Source of the DNA: an uncultured Clostridia bacterium
GTDB lineage: Bacteria; Bacillota; Clostridia; TANB77; CAG-508
DNA length: 17,305 bases
Reading direction: 5' to 3'
NCBI GenBank assembly: GCA_934167835.1
Contig: CAKPLZ010000015.1
Location: 1-17,305, forward strand
Below the pieces are notes generated by a model, which did not search any database, was not told where the DNA came from, and worked only from the letters and a program-made list of their open reading frames with translations. Both the position numbers and the translations under genes were made by a program. Below are positions 8,298 to 15,764 of the stretch, piece by piece (positions within the stretch are counted from its first letter, which is position 1; each line of letters opens with the position of its first letter).

Positions 8298-8735
8298 TTA
8301 TTCTTGTGCTAATTTTATTGTTTCGCTTAAAAATCCTTTTTTTCGCAAATACATTTCAATTTCTTCTTCTTCCATTGTTGTTTGTTTTTTTGTAAATATG
8401 TTTTTTGCTGAATTTATTTCATAATCAAGCAATTCTTCTTTGTTGTTACAAATGTAATTATCAATATCATCTTTTTTTATGCCTTTAGCCATTAATTTAT
8501 ATTGAATTTCTTTTATTGACATATTTTTTAAGTTTCTAAACTCATTTACTGCTCTTTCAATATATGCATTATCATTAATATATCCATTTGTTTTTAAGTC
8601 TTGAATTACATCATCTAATTGCTCTTCTGGAATATCAGAAAACTTTTGTTTGATTTCCGCTTCTGTTCTTTTTTTATACAAAACATATTTCAATACTTTT
8701 GTTTTTAATCTATCAAATTCTTCAAGATTTTCCAT
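8298..8735 (-). CDS. recX: RecA regulatory protein RecX
   Basis: RecX binds RecA filaments and inhibits or remodels them. The 145-residue protein shows the three-helix repeats of the family: KVLKYVLYKKRTEAEIKQK, then LKTNGYINDNAYIERAVNE with the typical YINDxxYA-like turn, then IKEIQYKLMAKGI and a final MYLRKKGF. It is shorter than many RecX proteins, with one repeat fewer at the N-terminus. The start lies 3 bases after the recA stop and its ribosome binding site (AGAGG) is inside the last recA codons, which is consistent with coupling to recA. Confidence 0.92.
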   Translation of the reverse strand: MENLEEFDRLKTKVLKYVLYKKRTEAEIKQKFSDIPEEQLDDVIQDLKTNGYINDNAYIERAVNEFRNLKNMSIKEIQYKLMAKGIKKDDIDNYICNNKEELLDYEINSAKNIFTKKQTTMEEEEIEMYLRKKGFLSETIKLAQE

Positions 8736-8738
8736 TTT

Positions 8739-9800
8739 TTAATCCTCTTTTGGTTCGATCTCTTGTTCTGGGTCTATTTCTTCATCTCCTAGGCTGTTTT
8801 CAAATGCTTGTCTAAAATTATCTCTAATCTTTGTTTCTAGCTCTTTTGCAACTTCTGGATTATTTTTAATATATTGTTTTGCATTCTCTCTTCCTTGGCC
8901 TATTTTTTCTCCATTATAACTAAACCATGCTCCTGATTTTTCTACTAAGTTTAAGTTTACTGCAATATCTAAAATGTTTCCTTCTTTTGATATACCTTTT
9001 CCATATACTATATCAAATTCAGCCTCTCTAAATGGTGGTGCAACTTTATTCTTGATAACTTTTACTCTTGCTCTTGCTCCTGTAACTTCTCCATCTGTTT
9101 TTATGTTTTCTATTTTTCTTATATCTAATCTAACTGAAGCATAGAATTTAAGTGCTCTACCACCTGGTGTAGTTTCTGGGTTTCCAAACATTATTCCAAC
9201 TTTTTCTCTTAATTGGTTTATAAACACAATAACTGTTTTTGATTTATTAATTACTCCAGCTAGTTTTCTTAAAGCTTGTGACATAAGCCTTGCTTGAAGA
9301 CCAACATGTGCATCTCCCATATCTCCATCTATTTCTGCCTTTGGTACTAATGCTGCAACAGAGTCTACAACTATTATATCAACTGCTCCACTTCTTGTTA
9401 ATGCTTCTGCAATTTCTAATGCTTGTTCACCTGTATCTGGTTGTGATACTATTAAGTTATCTATATCAACACCTAAATGTTTTGCATATACTGGGTCCAA
9501 AGCGTGCTCTGCATCAATAAATGCTGCTTCTCCACCTAATTTTTGTGCTTCTGCAATTGCATGTAATGCAAGTGTTGTTTTACCAGAAGATTCTGGCCCA
9601 AATATTTCTATAATTCTTCCTCTTGGAATTCCACCAATTCCAAGTGCAATATCCAAACTTAAAGCTCCTGTTGGAATAGCCTCAACATTCATTGCTTTAT
9701 ATTCTCCAAGTTTCATTACAGAACCTTTTCCAAATTGTTTCTCAATCTGCCCTAATGCTGCTTCTAATGCTTTTTTCTTTTCTAGATTATCAGTACTCAT
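8739..9800 (-). CDS. recA: Recombinase RecA
   Basis: RecA forms ATP-dependent filaments on single-stranded DNA, catalyses strand exchange and stimulates LexA self-cleavage. The 353-residue protein is typical in length and motif order: EKQFGKGSVMKLG near the N-terminus, Walker A GPESSGKTT at about residues 68-76, Walker B region DIIVVDSVAAL near 140, the L1/L2 DNA-binding loops around GDAHVGLQARLMSQALRK and FGNPETTPGGRALKFYAS (each split over short motifs), and an acidic C-terminus (EEIDPEQEIEPKED). AGGAGG lies 7 bases before ATG 9800. It is the first gene of recA-recX-scpA. A promoter with an overlapping LexA-like box at 9826-9837 suggests SOS control. No in-frame CGG occurs. Confidence 0.99.
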   Translation of the reverse strand: MSTDNLEKKKALEAALGQIEKQFGKGSVMKLGEYKAMNVEAIPTGALSLDIALGIGGIPRGRIIEIFGPESSGKTTLALHAIAEAQKLGGEAAFIDAEHALDPVYAKHLGVDIDNLIVSQPDTGEQALEIAEALTRSGAVDIIVVDSVAALVPKAEIDGDMGDAHVGLQARLMSQALRKLAGVINKSKTVIVFINQLREKVGIMFGNPETTPGGRALKFYASVRLDIRKIENIKTDGEVTGARARVKVIKNKVAPPFREAEFDIVYGKGISKEGNILDIAVNLNLVEKSGAWFSYNGEKIGQGRENAKQYIKNNPEVAKELETKIRDNFRQAFENSLGDEEIDPEQEIEPKED

Positions 9801-9825
9801 AATATTCCTCCTAAATTTATCTTCA

Positions 9826-9837
9826 AAACTTTTGTTT
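9826..9837 (-). promoter_or_regulatory. LexA-like operator at the recA start
   Basis: On the minus strand AAAC-AAAA-GTTT is a perfect 12-base palindrome around a 4-base spacer and keeps the AAC-N4-GTT core of the Gram-positive LexA box (GAAC-N4-GTTC), with A/T in place of the outer G/C. It sits just downstream of the -10 box, over the probable transcription start, where a repressor would block initiation. Confidence 0.5.
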
Positions 9838-9843
9838 GGTATT

Positions 9844-9871
9844 ATTATATATTAATTTTCTTAAAAGTCAA
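9844..9871 (-). promoter_or_regulatory. Sigma-A promoter of recA
   Basis: On the minus strand TTGACT (9866-9871) and a perfect TATAAT (9844-9849) are separated by 16 bases, 44 bases before the recA start codon. It is among the best promoters in the window. Confidence 0.85.
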
Positions 9872-9948
9872 TACCTTTTTTCAAAATTTTTAAGATTATT
9901 TTTTCTCCCGATTGCCTTTAGTATTTAATCACATTTTTCTATAAAATT

Positions 9949-9982
9949 CAAGAGGCAAACTTTTATTTTGTTTGCCTCTTTT
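9949..9982. terminator. Intrinsic terminator downstream of glyQS
   Basis: AAGAGGCAAAC (from 9949) and GTTTGCCTCTT (to 9980) form an 11-bp perfect stem with a 9-base T-rich loop. It lies 4 bases beyond the glyQS stop. The T-run is stronger on the plus strand; on the glyQS strand the stem is followed by GAATTTT. It separates glyQS from the recA promoter. Confidence 0.75.
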
Positions 9983-9985
9983 TTA

Positions 9986-11371
9986 TTAAAACATTATTTT
10001 TTCATCTATCCAGTTCTCTAAGTCGTCTATTTTTACTCTTACTTGTTCCATTGTATCTCTATCCCTTATTGTAACTGAATTATCATTTTCTGTTTCAAAA
10101 TCTACTGTTATGCAGTATGGTGTTCCAATTTCATCTTCTCTTCTATATCTTTTTCCAATGCTTCCTGCTTCATCATATTCACACATGTATTTCTTTGAAA
10201 GTTTTGTATATATTTCTTCAGCTTTTGGGCTTAGTTTTTTAGATAGTGGTAAAACAGCTACCTTGTATGGTGCTAAAGCTGGGTGTAAATGTAATACTGT
10301 TCTTGTATCTCCTTCTGCAATTTCTTCTTCATCATAAGCATTGCAAAGGAATGCTAGAGCAACCCTATCGCATCCAAGTGATGGTTCTACACAATATGGA
10401 ATAAACTTTTCGCCTGTCTCTTGGTCTAAATATGTGAAATCTTCTTTTGAATGTTCAGCATGTTGTTTTAAATCATAATCTGTTCTATCTGCTATTCCCC
10501 AAAGTTCTCCCCAGCCAAATGGGAATTTAAATTCTATATCTGTTGTTCCCTTACTGTAGAAACATAATTCTTCTGGTGAGTGGTCTCTAAGTCTTAAGCT
10601 TTCCTCATTCATTCCTAAACTTAATAACCAATTTTTGCAGAAAGCTCTCCAATATTCAAACCATTCCATATCAGTTCCTGGTTTGCAGAAGAATTCTAAT
10701 TCCATTTGTTCAAATTCACGAATTCTAAATAGGAAGTTTCCTGGTGTTATTTCATTTCTGAATGATTTACCAACTTGGCCAATTCCCATTGGTAATTTTC
10801 TTCTTGTAGTTCTTAAAACATTTTTGAAGTTTACAAATATTCCTTGTGCTGTTTCTGGTCTTAAATATAACTCTGATTTTGAATCTTCTGTTACACCTTG
10901 GAATGTTTTAAACATTAGGTTAAATTTTCTAATTGGTGTAAAATCACTTGCTCCACAATCTGGGCATTTTATGTTGTTTTCATGTATAAAGTCAACCATT
11001 TTTTCATCTGACCATCCATCAACAACTTCTTCTTTGTTATTTTCTTTTAGCCAATCTTCAATTAATTTATCTGCTCTATGTCTTGTTTTACAAGCTTTGC
11101 AATCTATAAGTGGGTCACTAAATCCTCCAACATGTCCTGAAGCTACCCAAGTTTCAGGATTCATAAGTATTGCTGCATCTAGCCCAACATTATATTTATT
11201 TTCTTGAATAAATTTTTTCATCCAAGCTTTTTTTATGTTGTTTTTAAATTCTACGCCTAATGGTCCATAATCCCAAGAATTAGCTAGTCCTCCATAAATT
11301 TCAGAGCCTGGGTAAATATATCCTCTGCTTTTACATAAATTCACTACTTTTTCCATTGATTTTTCTTTCAT
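9986..11371 (-). CDS. glyQS: Glycyl-tRNA synthetase, one-chain dimeric type
   Basis: This class II enzyme charges tRNA-Gly with glycine. The 461-residue protein is the single-chain form typical of Gram-positives and not the alpha/beta form. It opens with VVNLCKSRGYIYPGSEIYGG and WDYGPLG (motif 1 region), has a zinc-type insertion with CKAC and CPDC pairs, motif 2 around FRNEITPGNFLFRIREFEQME (read as FRNEI...REFEQ), motif 3 near PSLGCDRVALAFL, and a C-terminal anticodon-binding domain (LAPYKVAVLPLSKK to the end). Length is typical. GGACG lies upstream of ATG 11371 and a promoter lies at 11402-11430. No T-box leader fits the short upstream gap. Glycine charging is of note because all three frameshifts here resume on a GGN glycine codon. 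Confidence 0.98.
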   Translation of the reverse strand: MKEKSMEKVVNLCKSRGYIYPGSEIYGGLANSWDYGPLGVEFKNNIKKAWMKKFIQENKYNVGLDAAILMNPETWVASGHVGGFSDPLIDCKACKTRHRADKLIEDWLKENNKEEVVDGWSDEKMVDFIHENNIKCPDCGASDFTPIRKFNLMFKTFQGVTEDSKSELYLRPETAQGIFVNFKNVLRTTRRKLPMGIGQVGKSFRNEITPGNFLFRIREFEQMELEFFCKPGTDMEWFEYWRAFCKNWLLSLGMNEESLRLRDHSPEELCFYSKGTTDIEFKFPFGWGELWGIADRTDYDLKQHAEHSKEDFTYLDQETGEKFIPYCVEPSLGCDRVALAFLCNAYDEEEIAEGDTRTVLHLHPALAPYKVAVLPLSKKLSPKAEEIYTKLSKKYMCEYDEAGSIGKRYRREDEIGTPYCITVDFETENDNSVTIRDRDTMEQVRVKIDDLENWIDEKIMF

Positions 11372-11401
11372 TTAAATCACGTCCTTTTTTTAATTTACAA
11401 T

Positions 11402-11430
11402 ATTTTATACCATTTTTTCATGAATATCAA
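11402..11430 (-). promoter_or_regulatory. Sigma-A promoter of glyQS
   Basis: On the minus strand TTGATA (11425-11430) and TAAAAT (11402-11407) are separated by 17 bases, about 31 bases before the start codon, leaving too short a leader for a T-box riboswitch. Confidence 0.7.
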
Positions 11431-11505
11431 TAGAAATGCAAAAATTTTGTTGCAAAACTGTAAACATTTTTCTACAAAAAACATATATTATTTTTACATA
11501 ATATA

Positions 11506-11534
11506 TTGAATTTTTTAGATTTACATTATATAAT
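11506..11534 (+). promoter_or_regulatory. Sigma-A promoter of murC
   Basis: TTGAAT (11506-11511) and a perfect TATAAT (11529-11534) are separated by 17 bases. The murC start chosen at 11576 lies 42 bases further on, so an upstream ATG at 11537 would sit at or before the transcription start and is unlikely to be used. Confidence 0.85.
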
Positions 11535-11575
11535 CTATGTGTCATAATTTATGTTACGTGAAAGGAAAGATTAAT

Positions 11576-12961
11576 ATGAATTTAGGTAATATAGAAAATT
11601 TAAAGCAATATAAGCATATTCATTTAATTGGTATTGGCGGAATTAGTATGAGTGGTATTGCCGAAGTTTTACATAATTGGGGGTTAATGGTTACTGGTTC
11701 AGATTGCACAAAAAGCAAAATTACAGATAGACTTGCAAGCCATGGTATTTTTATCTCAATTGGACATAACACAAATTTAGTTGAAAAGGCTGATTTTGTT
11801 ATATACTCTGCAGCAATAAAACAAGATGATCCTGAAATGCTTTGTGCAAAAGCTCATAACATCCCATTAGTTGAAAGAGCCGATTTTGTTGGTTTTTTAA
11901 CTAGGATATATGATAATACAATAGGAATTTCTGGAACACATGGAAAAACCACTACAACTTCTATGATTTCTTTATGTTTCTTAGAAGCTGGCCTTGACCC
12001 AAGTATACAAGTTGGAGCAATTTTAAAAGATATTGGTGGAAATTATAGAGTTGGAAATAGCGATTATTTTATTCTAGAAGCTTGCGAATATGTTGAAAGT
12101 TTCTTGAAATTTAGCCCACAAAGTGCTGTTGTTACTAATATTGATAATGACCACTTAGATTATTTCAAAACTTTTGATAATATAAAAAAAGCTTTTGCAA
12201 AATATGTTGCTTTGCTTCCAAAAGATGGTGTTTTGGTTACAAATGCAGATGACCCTGATTGTTTGGATTTAAGAAAACATACAATTGCAAAAGTTATAAC
12301 ATTTGGTCTTAGAAATGATAGGGCAAATTTTGTTGGTAGAAATATTGTTTACGATAAAAATGGTTACCCAAAATTTGATGTTTATAAAAACAATTCTTAC
12401 TTTGGAGAATTTAAGCTTTTAGTTCCTGGTCTTCACAATGTTTACAATGCTTTGGCATGTATTGCAATGTGTTCAAATTATGGAATTTCAAAGCAATTAT
12501 TAAAAACTGTTTTAGCAAAATTTGGTGGTGCAAATCGTAGATTTGAGTATGTTGGAACGTTTGATAATATGGATATTTATGATGATTATGCTCATCACCC
12601 TAGTGAAATTGCTGCTACTGCAAAGGCAATGAAAAATAAAGCTTATAGGCAATCTTGGGTTATTTTCCAACCACATACATATAGTAGAACTAAAGAATTA
12701 CTTTCAGATTTTGCAGAAGCTTTATTGGATTTTGATAATATAATAATCACTGATATTTATGCTGCAAGAGAGCAAAACACTTATGGAATATCTTCAAAAG
12801 ATTTAGTTCATAAAATTGGAGAACTTGGTAAAAATGCTTTATATATTTCAAGTTTCGATGATATTGCAGATTATATTAAAGGTCATGCTTGCCCACATGA
12901 TTTAATAATCACAATGGGTGCAGGTACAGTTTATGAAGTTGGTAAAAAAATAATGCAATAA
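11576..12961 (+). CDS. murC: UDP-N-acetylmuramate--L-alanine ligase MurC
   Basis: MurC adds L-alanine to UDP-MurNAc in the cytoplasm, the first step of stem-peptide synthesis. The 461-residue protein has all three Mur ligase domains: an N-terminal UDP-binding Rossmann fold (HLIGIGGISMSGIAEVL, residues about 16-32), the ATP-binding loop GTHGKTTTTSM at about 120, and the C-terminal domain with DDYAHHPSEI near 336 and FQPHTYSRT. ATG 11576 is preferred over ATG 11537 because AAAGGAAAG lies 6-14 bases before it and the promoter is too close to the earlier ATG. Single-gene unit with its own promoter and a terminator at 12966-13001; divergent from glyQS and convergent with the histidine kinase gene. 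Confidence 0.98.
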   Translation: MNLGNIENLKQYKHIHLIGIGGISMSGIAEVLHNWGLMVTGSDCTKSKITDRLASHGIFISIGHNTNLVEKADFVIYSAAIKQDDPEMLCAKAHNIPLVERADFVGFLTRIYDNTIGISGTHGKTTTTSMISLCFLEAGLDPSIQVGAILKDIGGNYRVGNSDYFILEACEYVESFLKFSPQSAVVTNIDNDHLDYFKTFDNIKKAFAKYVALLPKDGVLVTNADDPDCLDLRKHTIAKVITFGLRNDRANFVGRNIVYDKNGYPKFDVYKNNSYFGEFKLLVPGLHNVYNALACIAMCSNYGISKQLLKTVLAKFGGANRRFEYVGTFDNMDIYDDYAHHPSEIAATAKAMKNKAYRQSWVIFQPHTYSRTKELLSDFAEALLDFDNIIITDIYAAREQNTYGISSKDLVHKIGELGKNALYISSFDDIADYIKGHACPHDLIITMGAGTVYEVGKKIMQ

Positions 12962-12965
12962 ATAA

Positions 12966-13001
12966 AAATTCGTAGTAAATTTAAATTTTTACTACGAATT
13001 T
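12966..13001. terminator. Bidirectional terminator between murC and the histidine kinase gene
   Basis: A perfect 14-bp stem (AAATTCGTAGTAAA at 12966-12979, TTTACTACGAATTT at 12988-13001) encloses an 8-base loop. A-runs and T-runs on either side allow function on both strands. The stop codon of the kinase gene (12981-12983) lies in the loop, so its last codons form part of the stem. Confidence 0.9.
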
Positions 13002-13991
13002 TGTGCCTTTTGGCTCATTGTTTTGCACTTTAATTGTTCCACCATGTGCTTTTACAATTGTTTGTGCTATTGCAAGTCCAAGACCTGTTCCTCCTGTTTC
13101 TCTTGAACGTGCTTTGTCTGCTCTATAAAATCTTTCAAATATGTGCTTTTTCTGTTCATCACTTATGCCTATTCCTTCATCTATAACCTCTATAATTGCT
13201 TTTGTATCCTTAGTATATGTTTTTACTGTGATGTTTTCTCCCTCTTTTGTATATTTTATTGCATTATCTAGTAATATTACCATGAGTTCAGTAATTTTGT
13301 TTGTATCTATATTTTCTGATTTATTGCAATTTAGTTCTAGTTTTAGCTGTTTGTTTTGCATTTGTGCATATTCTACATAAGGTGTAGTAATTTCTGTTAT
13401 TACTTGGTCTATATTTCGTTCTTCTTTTTTTAGTTTCATTTGGTTGGAATCTGCTGTTGCAAGTACCATAAGCTCATTTATTAATTTTGTTAATCTCCTT
13501 GTTTCACTTATTGTTAAGCTTATGTCTTCTGATTTATCTATTATTTTGCTTTCCGGTTCCTTAAGCAGAAGTTGCTGTTTTGCTTGTATTATAGTAAGCG
13601 GTGTTCTTAATTCATGTGCTGCATTTTGAACAAATTCTGTTTGTTTTTCCCAAGCTATAAATATTGGTTTTAATGTTCTTCTAGATAAAATATAACTTGC
13701 TATTGCCGATGTTGTTATTATAATTGTGCTTATGTAAAAGAGCTTATTTTTCAAGCTTTTTAAGCTTATACTCCTAATCATATAAATTGCACTTGGATTT
13801 ACAATTATTATTTTACTATTTGGGTCTTTTTGAGCAAAATTTTGCAGTTCTACATCTATTTCTTTGTATAGTTGCCTTTCAGCTCTTTTATAAATTAGTA
13901 AATCAAATATTAGAACTAATATTGTAAATACAATAAATGTATAAATCATGTTTTTTATTAGTTGTTTTTGTAGATATTTTCTTTCTTCCAT
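12981..13991 (-). CDS. Sensor histidine kinase, no adjacent response regulator
   Basis: This 336-residue membrane kinase would sense an external or envelope signal and phosphorylate a response regulator. Two membrane helices (about residues 14-34 and 85-101) enclose a short external loop of about 50 residues, so it probably senses the envelope or the membrane rather than a ligand in a large domain. The kinase core is complete: the phospho-acceptor His126 in NAAHELRTPL, N box LLDNAIKYT, G1 DEGIGIS, F box IFERFYRAD and G2 GGTGLGLAI. The catalytic layout resembles CiaH/EnvZ-class kinases. GGAGG precedes ATG 13991. The gene follows metG after a hairpin with no promoter of its own visible in the 50-base gap, and no regulator gene lies next to it, so its partner must be elsewhere. 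Confidence 0.93.
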   Translation of the reverse strand: MEERKYLQKQLIKNMIYTFIVFTILVLIFDLLIYKRAERQLYKEIDVELQNFAQKDPNSKIIIVNPSAIYMIRSISLKSLKNKLFYISTIIITTSAIASYILSRRTLKPIFIAWEKQTEFVQNAAHELRTPLTIIQAKQQLLLKEPESKIIDKSEDISLTISETRRLTKLINELMVLATADSNQMKLKKEERNIDQVITEITTPYVEYAQMQNKQLKLELNCNKSENIDTNKITELMVILLDNAIKYTKEGENITVKTYTKDTKAIIEVIDEGIGISDEQKKHIFERFYRADKARSRETGGTGLGLAIAQTIVKAHGGTIKVQNNEPKGTKFVVKI

Positions 13992-14006
13992 TTTTCCTCC
14001 ATTTAA

Positions 14007-14038
14007 AAGAGAACGACTATAATTATTTAAAGTCGTTC
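14007..14038 (-). terminator. Terminator or attenuator between metG and the histidine kinase gene
   Basis: On the minus strand GAACGACT and AGTCGTTC form an 8-bp perfect stem around a 12-base AT-rich loop, followed by TCTTTT. It lies 8 bases after the metG stop and about 16 bases before the kinase start. The T-run is short, so partial readthrough into the kinase gene is plausible. Confidence 0.7.
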
Positions 14039-14046
14039 ATTCTTTT

Positions 14047-15651
14047 TTATAAATCTATTCTATTGAATAATAGCTCTAAATTGTTTATTTTTAGGTCTCC
14101 TTTTAGATTTATAGGTTCCCATTTAAATTCTGGTAAATCAAGCATATTCTTTATCTTTTTTGAAGTTCTTGGCATAAATGGTGCTATTAGATTTGAGATG
14201 TTTGCTATTATATATGCACATGTATAAGTTATATTATTGAATTCTTCAATGTTTTCTTTAGCTTGTTTCCATGGTTCTTTTTCATCATAATATTTATTTG
14301 CAAACCCAATATATTCAAATATTTCGTCAATTGCTGCTTTTAGTTCTGCTTGTTCTATTAAATGGCCAACTTTCTTATATAAATCTTCTGTAATTTTAAT
14401 AACTTCTGGGTCTACTTTAGCTTCTTTAATTACTCCATCAAATTTTTTGTTAATAAAAGATAAATTTCTATTTACAAAGTTTCCAAGCATACCAACTAAA
14501 AATTTGTTATGTGCTTGAACAAATAATTCTTCTGTAAAGTTCATGTCTTTCTTTTCTGGTCCATTTGAAATCATATAATATCTAATACTATCAACATCAT
14601 ATTTTTCAACTAATTCATCTACTGTAACTAAATTTCCTTTACTTTTTGACATTTTTGTGTCATTCATGTTTACATATCCGCTAGATACTATATATTTTGG
14701 TAATTGGTATCCATTTCCAATTCCTAGTATTAATGCTGGGAATATTATTGTATGAAATGGAATGTTGTCCTTTCCATGAACATAGTATGTTGAAAGATGA
14801 GGGTTGTCCTTGCTCATAAATTTTTCAAAATCTATTCCTCTAGCTTCTGCAACTCTCTTAGCTGTTGTTAGATATCCAAGAACTGCTTCTATCCATACAT
14901 ATATTCTTTTATCTTCATAACCCTTTACTGGAACTTCAATTCCCCATTCAAGTTGTCTTGTTGCTGCTCTATCTATTAAGCCATTATTTAAAAACTTTCT
15001 AGATTCACCCACAGCTTGTTTTCTCCAAGTATTTTCACTTGCTTGAATTAAGTCTTCTATTTGTTTTTGGAAAGCTGATAGTTTAAAATATAGGTGTTTG
15101 TTGTCTTTTAGAACAGTAGGCTCGCCACATTCTTTACAATGTTTATCTTCAACTTCATCTGCATTTAAAGTTGTTAAACAATCGTCACACTGTTCACCAC
15201 TTGCTTTTCCACCACATTTTGGGCATTTACCAACAATTTCCCTATCAGACAAAAACTTACCACATTTTTCACAGTAGTCTTGTTTAACAGTTTTTTCATA
15301 TATATATCCATTTTCAATTAACTTTAAGAAATATTCCTTAACCTGTTTTTTATGTTCTTCCTGAAAAGTTGCAGCATACATATCATATTCAAAATCCATT
15401 GCTGAAAAACTTTTCTTAAAAGCTTCATGGTATCTTTTAGCAATTTCCTCTGGAGTAGTATTTTCCTTAACAGCACGCTGTGTTATAGGTGTTCCATGAG
15501 AATCAGTCCCAGAAACATAAATAACATTATCTCCATTCCCTCTAAAAAATCTAGCCAAAACATCACCTGGAAGCAAAGCAGCCAAATGACCAATGTGCAT
15601 AAAATAATTAGCATAAGGCCAAGCCCCACCTATCAATATATCTCTACCCAT
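14047..15651 (-). CDS. metG: Methionyl-tRNA synthetase
   Basis: This class I enzyme charges tRNA-Met, including the initiator. The 534-residue protein begins GRDILIGGAWPYANYFMHIGH, with HIGH at residues 19-22 (shown here as separate motifs PYANYF and HIGHL), and has KMSKS near residue 333. The insertion holds a double zinc knuckle (CEKCGKF, CPKCGG, CDDC, CKECGE). The C-terminal helix bundle for the anticodon is complete, but there is no EMAP/tRNA-binding domain, so it is the short form. ATG 15651 is preferred over ATG 15684 because GAGGAG and GAGGAAG lie just before it, whereas the earlier ATG has no ribosome binding site. A promoter lies at 15695-15723. A histidine kinase gene follows. Confidence 0.97.
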   Translation of the reverse strand: MGRDILIGGAWPYANYFMHIGHLAALLPGDVLARFFRGNGDNVIYVSGTDSHGTPITQRAVKENTTPEEIAKRYHEAFKKSFSAMDFEYDMYAATFQEEHKKQVKEYFLKLIENGYIYEKTVKQDYCEKCGKFLSDREIVGKCPKCGGKASGEQCDDCLTTLNADEVEDKHCKECGEPTVLKDNKHLYFKLSAFQKQIEDLIQASENTWRKQAVGESRKFLNNGLIDRAATRQLEWGIEVPVKGYEDKRIYVWIEAVLGYLTTAKRVAEARGIDFEKFMSKDNPHLSTYYVHGKDNIPFHTIIFPALILGIGNGYQLPKYIVSSGYVNMNDTKMSKSKGNLVTVDELVEKYDVDSIRYYMISNGPEKKDMNFTEELFVQAHNKFLVGMLGNFVNRNLSFINKKFDGVIKEAKVDPEVIKITEDLYKKVGHLIEQAELKAAIDEIFEYIGFANKYYDEKEPWKQAKENIEEFNNITYTCAYIIANISNLIAPFMPRTSKKIKNMLDLPEFKWEPINLKGDLKINNLELLFNRIDL

Positions 15652-15694
15652 AATCTTCCTCGTCTCCTCTATTTTTGAATTCATTCACTTTATT

Positions 15695-15723
15695 ATTATA
15701 ATCAATTTGAGTAGAAAAATCAA
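15695..15723 (-). promoter_or_regulatory. Sigma-A promoter of metG
   Basis: On the minus strand TTGATT (15718-15723) and a perfect TATAAT (15695-15700) are separated by 17 bases. The transcript would start about 15688, so the ATG at 15684 would be almost leaderless, which supports the start at 15651. Confidence 0.8.
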
Positions 15724-15764
15724 TAGTTTGGGGATAAAAGTATTATTATTATTATTTAAAAAAA

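Noticed and set aside
11372..11575. T-box riboswitch before glyQS
   Set aside because: The -10 box lies only about 31 bases before the start codon, so there is no room for a T-box leader.
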